Source of the DNA: Mangrovibacterium sp041596335
GTDB lineage: Bacteria > Bacteroidota > Bacteroidia > Bacteroidales > Prolixibacteraceae
Length of the DNA stretch: 64,000 bases
Assembly: GCF_041596335.1 (NCBI RefSeq)
Contig: NZ_JBFHIT010000025.1
Coordinates: forward strand, 1-64,000
Reading direction: 5' to 3'
This document shows, in pieces, positions 7,897 through 14,749 of the stretch. Under the pieces are notes generated by a model. It was given only the letters and a program-made list of their open reading frames with translations, was not told where the DNA came from and did no database searches. A program made the translations under genes and the position numbers. Position 1 is the stretch's first letter. Each line of letters opens with the position of its first letter.

Positions 7897-9018
7897 ATGA
7901 AAAAAGCTTTATTCATCGATAGAGACGGAACCTTGATCATTGAACCGGCTGACGAACAGATTGATTCGCTTGAAAAGCTGGAGTTTCTGCCCAAGGTTTT
8001 TCGGAATATGCATTTCATCGCCAAAAATCTCGGCTACGAGCTGGTGATGGTCACAAATCAGGATGGCCTGGGAACCAATTCGTTTCCGGAAGACACCTTT
8101 TGGCCGGCACACAACAAAATGCTGAAAGCGTTGGAAAATGAAGGCATCGTATTCGATGATATTCTTATCGATCGCCATTTCCCGCATGACAACGCGCCGA
8201 CCCGCAAACCGGGAACCGGACTGATGGGCAAATACATGGATGGCAGCTACGATCTGGCAAACAGCTTTGTTATTGGCGACCGATTGACAGACATTATGCT
8301 GGCCAAAAACCTGGGAGCAAAGGGCATCCTGATCAACGACGGATCGTTGGTTAATGAAATGAAAGCGATGCAGCTAGAACCCTTCTGCGCGCTGATTACA
8401 ACCGACTGGGACGATATTTACGCCAAAGTAGCCGCACCGGAGCGAACTGCCCGTGTGCAACGCGACACCAAAGAAACAAAAATACTGGTTGAGCTGAATT
8501 TGGATGGAACCGGAAAAGGTAACATTAGTACCGGACTGGGGTTCTTCGACCACATGCTCGACCAGATTGCCCGCCATGCCGGAGTTGATCTGACCATTCA
8601 GGTAAGTGGAGATTTACAGGTTGACGAGCATCACACGATCGAAGACACCGGACTGGCATTAGGAGAAGCTTTCAAACTAGCTTTGGGCGACAAACGAGGT
8701 ATCGAACGCTACGGCTACTGCTTGCCAATGGACGATTGTCTGGCTCAGTGCGCGATCGATTTTGGCGGCCGCCCATGGATTATCTGGGATGCCGAATTCA
8801 AACGCGAAAAAGTTGGCGATATGCCAACCGAAATGTTCTTCCATTTCTTCAAATCATTTTCCGACACCTCGCTTTCGAACCTCAATTTGAAAGCTGAAGG
8901 GGACAATGAACACCATAAAATTGAAGGTATTTTCAAAGCACTTGCCCGTGCACTAAAAATGGCAATCAGAAAAGATGTGTTTAACTTTGAACTTCCTTCA
9001 ACTAAAGGAACACTCTAG
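7897..9018 (+). CDS. hisB: Bifunctional histidinol-phosphatase / imidazoleglycerol-phosphate dehydratase (HisB)
   Basis: Fusion of a HAD-type histidinol-phosphate phosphatase (about residues 1-175, FIDRDGTL with the nucleophile Asp) and IGP dehydratase (about 180-373, with the metal-binding HHTIEDTG and EHHKIEG motifs). It covers pathway steps 6 and 8. The ATG at 7897 is preferred over a TTG at 7876, which adds seven residues before the conserved KKALFIDRDG. The phosphatase zinc loop is unusual: where E. coli HisB has Cys93, His95, Cys101 and Cys103, this protein reads DRHFPHDNAPT, keeping only the His, so zinc binding is probably lost. 100 bp separate it from purU. Confidence 0.95.
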   Translation: MKKALFIDRDGTLIIEPADEQIDSLEKLEFLPKVFRNMHFIAKNLGYELVMVTNQDGLGTNSFPEDTFWPAHNKMLKALENEGIVFDDILIDRHFPHDNAPTRKPGTGLMGKYMDGSYDLANSFVIGDRLTDIMLAKNLGAKGILINDGSLVNEMKAMQLEPFCALITTDWDDIYAKVAAPERTARVQRDTKETKILVELNLDGTGKGNISTGLGFFDHMLDQIARHAGVDLTIQVSGDLQVDEHHTIEDTGLALGEAFKLALGDKRGIERYGYCLPMDDCLAQCAIDFGGRPWIIWDAEFKREKVGDMPTEMFFHFFKSFSDTSLSNLNLKAEGDNEHHKIEGIFKALARALKMAIRKDVFNFELPSTKGTL

Positions 9019-9118
9019 TAAAACAAACCACAAAGAAGGTATCAAACGAGAAAATCCTGAACAGCTTTGAGTTCTTCGTGAAAAAACTTAGAGCCGTTTA
9101 TGTTGTAAAAACCAAAAT

Positions 9119-10003
9119 ATGAAAAGCATAAAACAACTTCGTGAAAAAAAGAACACTGCCATTCTTTTGATTCACTGTCCTGATAAACAAGGAATTTTGG
9201 CAACAGTTACCGAATTTCTGAACGAAAACAATGGCAATATCATTTACCTGGATCAATATGTCGACCGCGTTGAGAAGATTTTCTATATGCGGGTTGAATG
9301 GGAACTGGAAGGGTTTGCAATTCCGGCGGATAAGTTTCGTGAGTACTTCGACACTTTGATTGCCTCGAAACTGGAAATGAACTATTCAATCCATTTTTCG
9401 AAGCAAATTCCACGTATGGCTATTTTCGTATCGAAAATGTCGCATTGCCTGTTCGATATTCTTTCTCGCTACACTGCCGGTGAGTGGGATGTTGAAATTC
9501 CCGTTATAATCAGTAATCACAAAGATCTGGAACCCGTTGCCCGTCGTTTCGATATTGATTTTGAATACATTCCGGTGACCAAGGAAAACAAAGCGGAACA
9601 GGAAGCCCGTGAAATTGAGCTGCTGGCGAAATACAAGGTTGATTTTATCGTACTGGCTCGATACATGCAGGTTCTTTCGGCCGATTTTGTCAGTCAGTAT
9701 CCAAATAAAATCATCAACATTCACCACTCTTTTTTACCTGCTTTTGCGGGGGCCAAACCGTATCATGCGGCACACGAGCGTGGAGTGAAAATTATTGGAG
9801 CAACCAGCCATTACGTGACCAGCGATCTGGATGGAGGACCAATAATTGAACAGGATGTGACTCGCTGCAGTCACATCGATACCATTGAACGGTTGGTACG
9901 CAAAGGTCGCGATTTGGAAAAAATCGTCCTATCGCAGGCTGTATTCAAACATCTTCAACGAAAGATTTTGGTCTACAAAAACAAAACAGTTGTTTTCAGC
10001 TAA
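9119..10003 (+). CDS. purU: Formyltetrahydrofolate deformylase (PurU)
   Basis: Hydrolyses 10-formyl-THF to formate and THF, balancing one-carbon pools. The 294-residue protein has an N-terminal ACT domain (about 15-95, LLIHCPDKQGILATVTEFL) and a C-terminal formyltransferase-like domain with INIHHSFLPAF and SDLDGGPIIEQD, which hold the Asn-His-Asp catalytic set. It sits inside the his operon between hisB and the thioredoxin/hisH pair, on the same strand. Histidine synthesis is linked to purine metabolism through AICAR, which consumes 10-formyl-THF, so the placement may be functional rather than accidental; that is inference. Confidence 0.94.
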   Translation: MKSIKQLREKKNTAILLIHCPDKQGILATVTEFLNENNGNIIYLDQYVDRVEKIFYMRVEWELEGFAIPADKFREYFDTLIASKLEMNYSIHFSKQIPRMAIFVSKMSHCLFDILSRYTAGEWDVEIPVIISNHKDLEPVARRFDIDFEYIPVTKENKAEQEAREIELLAKYKVDFIVLARYMQVLSADFVSQYPNKIINIHHSFLPAFAGAKPYHAAHERGVKIIGATSHYVTSDLDGGPIIEQDVTRCSHIDTIERLVRKGRDLEKIVLSQAVFKHLQRKILVYKNKTVVFS

Positions 10004-10015
10004 AACTTGCGGATA

Positions 10016-10558
10016 ATGATTCGAAAATCATTCAAAATAAAAACCCTTTGTGCCCTACTGTTCGCTCTAATTGGCTTTCAGGCATGCGGACAGGACGATT
10101 ACGGCTACCTTGTAAAGCTTGGTGATCAGGCACCTGATTTTGAAACGACTACCCCGGATGGCCAAAAAGTAAAGCTTTCCGATTTGAAGGGCAAAGTTGT
10201 AATGCTTCAGTTTACAGCTAGTTGGTGTAGTGTTTGCCGTAAGGAAATGCCCCACATTGAGTCTGACATTTGGAACAAACACAAAGACAATCCGAACTTT
10301 GCCTTGTTTGGAGTCGACCTGGACGAACCTCTGGAAATAGTAGCTTCCTTTGCCAAACAAATTCCGGTGAGCTACCCGCTTTTGCTCGATCCGAAAGGTG
10401 GCATATTTTATAGCTATGCCGAAAAAGGAGCCGGAGTCACCCGCAATGTGATCATCGACCAGGAAGGAAAGATTGTTTTTCTGACTCGTTTATTCAAACA
10501 AGAAGAGTTTGAGAAAATGAAGGAAAAAATAAATGAACTCTTGAACAATCAATTATGA
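10016..10558 (+). CDS. Thioredoxin-fold lipoprotein (TlpA/peroxiredoxin-like)
   Basis: A 180-residue redoxin. The ATG at 10016 gives a lipoprotein signal peptide ending FQACGQ, so the mature protein is probably anchored by a lipidated Cys. The AhpC/TSA-like core (GDQAPDFETTTPDGQ) holds the active site TASWCSVCRKEM. Its stop codon overlaps the hisH start (ATGA at 10555-10558), so it is translationally coupled to hisH although its function is unrelated to histidine synthesis. The substrate is unknown. The TTG at 10007 adds only three residues and is disfavoured. Confidence 0.85.
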   Translation: MIRKSFKIKTLCALLFALIGFQACGQDDYGYLVKLGDQAPDFETTTPDGQKVKLSDLKGKVVMLQFTASWCSVCRKEMPHIESDIWNKHKDNPNFALFGVDLDEPLEIVASFAKQIPVSYPLLLDPKGGIFYSYAEKGAGVTRNVIIDQEGKIVFLTRLFKQEEFEKMKEKINELLNNQL

Positions 10559-11154
10559 ACTTAATCATCATTAAATACAACGCCGGAAATATTGAATCGG
10601 TCAATAACGCCCTTCAACGTTTGGGTGTTTCGGCCGAAATAACCGGCGATCACGAAAAGATTAAAGCCGCCGACAAAGTGATTTTTCCGGGAGTTGGCGA
10701 GGCCAGTACCACCATGGCTTTTCTAAAAAAAGAAGGACTCGACCAGTTGATTCCTTCCCTCACTCAGCCGGTTTTAGGCATCTGTCTGGGTTTGCAGCTT
10801 ATGTGCAGCTATTCTGAAGAGGGCGACACGGCCTGCCTCGGAATTTTTGACGAACAGGTGAGACGTTTTCAACCCAAAGCCGGAATGGAATTCGTAACCA
10901 AAGTACCACACATGGGCTGGAACACCATTACAGACTTAAAGAGCGCTTTGTTCGACGAGTCGCTGAATGAGCAATTTGTGTACTTTGTTCATTCGTACTA
11001 TGCCACCGTTGGTGAGCACACTGCCGCTGTGGGAAATTACATCAACCCGTTTAGTGCCGCCTTGCAAAAGGACAACTTTTACGCGACCCAATTCCACCCC
11101 GAGAAAAGCGGACCTATTGGGGCGAAAATACTCGAGAATTTTTTAAAAATTTAA
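10555..11154 (+). CDS. hisH: Imidazole glycerol phosphate synthase glutaminase subunit (HisH)
   Basis: Class I glutamine amidotransferase that supplies ammonia through a tunnel to HisF. In 199 residues it has the nucleophile elbow GICLGLQLM (C77) and the His-Glu pair in QFHPEKSG (H181, E183), so the catalytic triad is complete. The ATG at 10555 overlaps the preceding stop codon. It is followed by a repeat-containing gap before hisA. Confidence 0.97.
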   Translation: MNLIIIKYNAGNIESVNNALQRLGVSAEITGDHEKIKAADKVIFPGVGEASTTMAFLKKEGLDQLIPSLTQPVLGICLGLQLMCSYSEEGDTACLGIFDEQVRRFQPKAGMEFVTKVPHMGWNTITDLKSALFDESLNEQFVYFVHSYYATVGEHTAAVGNYINPFSAALQKDNFYATQFHPEKSGPIGAKILENFLKI

Positions 11155-11271
11155 GCCCCTCCTAACCTCCCCGAGGGGAGGAATGAAGAAGGAGAGCGAA
11201 TTAAACACTATATAATAACCAGCAAAATCTGATTTCCTCACCAACGGAGGGAGCCAGGGGGAGGCCAATAT
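11155..11271. repeat. MITE-like GC-rich repeat between hisH and hisA
   Basis: The gap carries C-rich and G-rich ends in inverted orientation: CCCCTCCTAACCTCCCC on the left and, read on the other strand, CCTCCCCCTGGCTCCCTCC on the right, around an A/T-rich middle. The left end contains a perfect palindrome CCTCCCC-GA-GGGGAGG (11166-11181). Ends of this kind recall small dispersed intergenic elements of Bacteroidota genomes; that recollection is not checked here. It splits hisH from hisA without breaking either gene. Confidence 0.5.
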
Positions 11272-11997
11272 ATGATCACAATAATTCCTGCCATCGACCT
11301 GATTGACGCCAAATGCGTTCGCTTGTCGCAAGGCGACTACAACCAAAAAACGGTTTACAACGAAAACCCGCTCGAAGTAGCCAAAATGTTCGAGGACGCC
11401 GGTATAACACGCCTGCACCTGGTTGATTTGGATGGCGCGAAAGCCAAGCATATTGTCAATTACAAAGTATTGGAAACGATTGCTTCGAAAACGAATTTGG
11501 TGATTGATTTTGGCGGTGGGCTAAAATCGGACGAAGATTTGAAAATAGCCTTCGAAAGCGGTGCCCAAATGGTAACGGGTGGCAGCATTGCCGTAAAAGA
11601 CCGCGAAACGTTTCTGAGCTGGATTGAAAGCTACGGAGCCGGAAAGATTATTTTAGGTGCCGATGCCAAAGATAAAATGATTGCTGTGAGCGGATGGCAG
11701 GAAGTGTCGGAGTTGCCAATTATTGACTTTATTGAAAGTTATACCAGCAAAGGCATTCAAAAGGTGATCTCGACCGATATTGCCCGCGATGGCATGCTCA
11801 GCGGCCCCAGCATCGAATTGTATACCGAAATTATGGCGCAATTTCCCACGCTCGAACTGATTGCCAGCGGCGGAATAGCGACCATGCAAGATATTATTGA
11901 ACTCGATGAAATGGGCGTTCCGGGTGTTATTACCGGCAAAGCCATTTATGAAAATCGAATTAGTCTGGAGGAAATCAGCAAGTTTATCTTGTCATGA
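11272..11997 (+). CDS. hisA: ProFAR isomerase (HisA)
   Basis: 1-(5-phosphoribosyl)-5-[(5-phosphoribosylamino)methylideneamino]imidazole-4-carboxamide isomerase, a TIM barrel performing an Amadori rearrangement. The 241 residues show the two half-barrel phosphate sites, the catalytic Asp near the N-terminus (IPAIDLID) and the second in TDIARDGML. ATG at 11272 follows the repeat element directly; hisF begins 30 bp downstream. Confidence 0.97.
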   Translation: MITIIPAIDLIDAKCVRLSQGDYNQKTVYNENPLEVAKMFEDAGITRLHLVDLDGAKAKHIVNYKVLETIASKTNLVIDFGGGLKSDEDLKIAFESGAQMVTGGSIAVKDRETFLSWIESYGAGKIILGADAKDKMIAVSGWQEVSELPIIDFIESYTSKGIQKVISTDIARDGMLSGPSIELYTEIMAQFPTLELIASGGIATMQDIIELDEMGVPGVITGKAIYENRISLEEISKFILS

Positions 11998-12027
11998 TTT
12001 GGATTTTGAACCTTGGAATTTGAAGAA

Positions 12028-12783
12028 ATGTTAGCAAAACGAATCATACCATGCCTGGATATCAAAGACGGTCAGACCGTTAAAGGCATCAACTTTGTAA
12101 ATATAAAGACCGTTGGCGACCCGGTTGAACTGGGTGCCATGTATGCCGAGCAGGGAGCCGACGAACTGGTTTTCCTCGACATCACCGCTACGCACGAAGG
12201 CCGTAAAACCTTCGTGGATTTAGTAAAACGCATTGCCCGCGAAATCAACATTCCGTTTACCGTTGGTGGCGGAATCAGCGAAATAAAAGACGCTGAAGCC
12301 TTGTTGAGTGCCGGAGCCGATAAAATAAGCATCAACTCATCGGCTGTACGTAATCCAAAACTGATTGATGATCTGGCACTCAACTTCGGAACCCAGTTTG
12401 TGGTGGTTGCCATCGACGCCAAAAACTACGATGGCCGCTGGACAGTGACGGTTAATGGCGGGCGCATTCCAACGGACAAGGAATTGTTCAGCTGGGCTAA
12501 AGAAGCCGAAGATCGAGGCGCCGGAGAAATTCTGTTCACCTCGATGGATCACGATGGCACCAAAGCCGGGTTTGCCAATGTCGAGCTGGCAAAAATGGCA
12601 GATATGCTGAAAATCCCGATTATCGCTTCGGGTGGTGCCGGAAACATGGATCACTTTGTAGATGTTTTCACCACCGGGAAAGCCGATGCCGGGCTGGCCG
12701 CAAGTATTTTCCACTACAAGGAAATTGGAATACCTGATTTGAAACATTATCTGAGCGAAAAAGGCATCCCCATTCGACTGTAA
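12028..12783 (+). CDS. hisF: Imidazole glycerol phosphate synthase cyclase subunit (HisF)
   Basis: TIM-barrel synthase that combines PRFAR with HisH-derived ammonia to give IGP and AICAR. The 251 residues begin MLAKRIIPCLDIKDG, the usual HisF N-terminus with the catalytic Asp; the second Asp lies in LFTSMDHDGTKAGF. The ATG at 12028 is chosen over the TTG at 12013 because homologues start at this motif. Confidence 0.97.
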   Translation: MLAKRIIPCLDIKDGQTVKGINFVNIKTVGDPVELGAMYAEQGADELVFLDITATHEGRKTFVDLVKRIAREINIPFTVGGGISEIKDAEALLSAGADKISINSSAVRNPKLIDDLALNFGTQFVVVAIDAKNYDGRWTVTVNGGRIPTDKELFSWAKEAEDRGAGEILFTSMDHDGTKAGFANVELAKMADMLKIPIIASGGAGNMDHFVDVFTTGKADAGLAASIFHYKEIGIPDLKHYLSEKGIPIRL

Positions 12784-12801
12784 AACCAATGCTCTAACCA
12801 T

Positions 12802-13974
12802 ATGCAAAAACGACTAACCCTACTGTTCTTTTGTATGCTGATCGTATCGTCGCTGTTCGCTCAGGACGATCTGGACGCGCAACTGCTAAAACAAACCCCG
12901 AACTGCGAAAGTGTGGCGTTCAATTCTACGAAGTTGATTAATCGCTATTTCGACCAATCTAACATAGATTCGATCAGTCTGGTGGTTAATAAATGGGACG
13001 AATTTTGTGGCGAAACAGAACCGCTTTTCCGGGTTAAAGTGCTCACCAACATTACATTGGCGACCTTCAGCGAAGACCAAATTTCGGAACGCGAAACCGA
13101 GATGAATCTGATCATCAATTACCTGGATCGAAAGGATTTGGCGGCCGAAAAGAATTACCATCAGCTATATGAATACTACAAATTCTATTTGGGCTATGTT
13201 CCGCTGAATTCAGATTTCGACCTCACAACAGTAGCTTGGGCAACCAGCCTGTTGGAGGACAACACCGACCTTTCGCCATCTGAAAAAGCCTACTGCCTGC
13301 TTTATTCAAACCAAACGGATGAGTTTTGGAACTATCTGCAATCAAGCGACATGCAAGGTAGTAAATTGGCCGATCGATATAACAGCGAGAAAGAACGTGT
13401 TGAAAATTTATGGGATGGGCACCTCAATTTTTTCAGCGGAGTTTTTGTTCCAAGTTCGAGTTTAAACGACGTGATTGGAGTGAAACCAATCTTCGGTTTT
13501 CAGCTGGGAGCTAAAGTGAAAAAAACACAACTGGATTTAACGATGTCGTTTCGTCCCGGCAACGCGAAAGAATATTACGATGTGTATTTTCAAGGCCAGA
13601 CATTTCCAACCCGTGATCATCTGGGTGGCTATATCGGACTTGATTTTGCCCGGGAGCTCACCAATAATTTCAAGCGGGAACTTGATTTGGAATGGGGAAT
13701 TGGAGCCGACTTCATGGATGTAATTTCCGGCGATCCGGATGTTACTGACGATAGCAAAACACTTGTGTCATTCAATTTTAATTGTGGTCTGGGCTACCGC
13801 TTTTATCTTAAAAACATGAACTACATCGGCTTGCATGGAAAGTACAACCTCATCAACTTTAACAATAAACGAGGCACTGATTTGAGTGGGAATTACCTAT
13901 CGTTCACCCTCTCTTACAACTGGTTCGGAAATCCGACCAAATACAAATTACTGGAAAAAATGAAATTAAAATAA
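12802..13974 (+). CDS. Exported protein with probable C-terminal outer-membrane beta-barrel
   Basis: I do not recognise a named family. The 390-residue product begins with a clear signal peptide (MQKRLTLLFFCMLIVSSLFA, then Q). About residues 25-210 look helical and acidic. From about 210 on there are alternating hydrophobic/polar strands rich in Gly and aromatic residues (GVKPIFGFQLGAKV, YIGLDFAREL, FNCGLGYRFYL, SFTLSYNWFG), consistent with a small beta-barrel. It lies 18 bp after hisF and 6 bp before hisIE, so it is co-transcribed with histidine genes, but nothing in the sequence suggests a role in that pathway. Confidence 0.6.
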   Translation: MQKRLTLLFFCMLIVSSLFAQDDLDAQLLKQTPNCESVAFNSTKLINRYFDQSNIDSISLVVNKWDEFCGETEPLFRVKVLTNITLATFSEDQISERETEMNLIINYLDRKDLAAEKNYHQLYEYYKFYLGYVPLNSDFDLTTVAWATSLLEDNTDLSPSEKAYCLLYSNQTDEFWNYLQSSDMQGSKLADRYNSEKERVENLWDGHLNFFSGVFVPSSSLNDVIGVKPIFGFQLGAKVKKTQLDLTMSFRPGNAKEYYDVYFQGQTFPTRDHLGGYIGLDFARELTNNFKRELDLEWGIGADFMDVISGDPDVTDDSKTLVSFNFNCGLGYRFYLKNMNYIGLHGKYNLINFNNKRGTDLSGNYLSFTLSYNWFGNPTKYKLLEKMKLK

Positions 13975-13980
13975 CGCACA

Positions 13981-14583
13981 ATGACTCAAGTAGATTTCAA
14001 CAAAATGAGCAATGGTCTGGTTCCGGCCATCATTCAGGACAACAACACCAACAAAGTTTTGATGTTGGGTTTTATGAACGAAGAGGCTCTGACCAAGACA
14101 GAGGAGCTTGGCAAAGTTACGTTCTTCAGCCGCACAAAAAACCGCCTGTGGACTAAAGGCGAGGAAAGTGGTAACTTTCTAAATGTCGTTTCTATTGCTT
14201 CGGACTGTGACAACGACACCTTACTGATAAAAGTAAATCCGGTTGGCCCGGTTTGCCACACGGGAAGCGATACCTGCTGGGATGAAACCAACAGCGGCGA
14301 TGATGTGATGTTCCTGAAACATCTGCAAGACTTTATCGACAAACGGAAAGCTGAAATGCCCGAAGGTTCGTACACCACTTCGCTGTTCGAACGCGGAACC
14401 CGCACAATAACCCAAAAGGTGGGCGAAGAAGCGGTAGAAACCATTATTGGCGCAATGGCCAACGACGACGAAAACTTTCTGTACGAAGGTGCCGACCTAC
14501 TTTACCACCTCATTGTGCTGCTAACGCACAAAGGTTACCGAATTGAAGATTTGGCCCGTGAACTGAAAAAACGCCACAAATAG
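13981..14583 (+). CDS. hisI: Bifunctional PR-AMP cyclohydrolase / PR-ATP pyrophosphatase (HisIE)
   Basis: Performs steps 2 and 3 of histidine synthesis. The HisI half (about 1-105) has the zinc cysteines in SIASDCDNDT and GPVCHTGSDTCW; the HisE half (about 110-200) is an all-alpha NTP pyrophosphohydrolase with KVGEEAVETI. 200 residues is the normal fused length. It is the last gene of the his operon; a terminator follows 17 bp downstream. Confidence 0.97.
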   Translation: MTQVDFNKMSNGLVPAIIQDNNTNKVLMLGFMNEEALTKTEELGKVTFFSRTKNRLWTKGEESGNFLNVVSIASDCDNDTLLIKVNPVGPVCHTGSDTCWDETNSGDDVMFLKHLQDFIDKRKAEMPEGSYTTSLFERGTRTITQKVGEEAVETIIGAMANDDENFLYEGADLLYHLIVLLTHKGYRIEDLARELKKRHK

Positions 14584-14599
14584 TCCCCCATCGAAGGAA

Positions 14600-14640
14600 C
14601 AGAAAGCCGATCAAAATACAATGGCCGGCTTTCTGTTTTT
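14600..14640 (+). terminator. Terminator of the his operon
   Basis: CAGAAAGCCG (14600-14609) pairs with CGGCTTTCTG (14626-14635), followed by TTTTT. Confidence 0.85.
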
Positions 14641-14749
14641 CATCTTCCACCTCAGAAAACACTCACCCCTTTTTTCCCAACCTACAAATAAATTGATCCT
14701 CAACTATTTATTTGGCCACTGGAAATTGTTACTTTAGTCTGATCTACTA

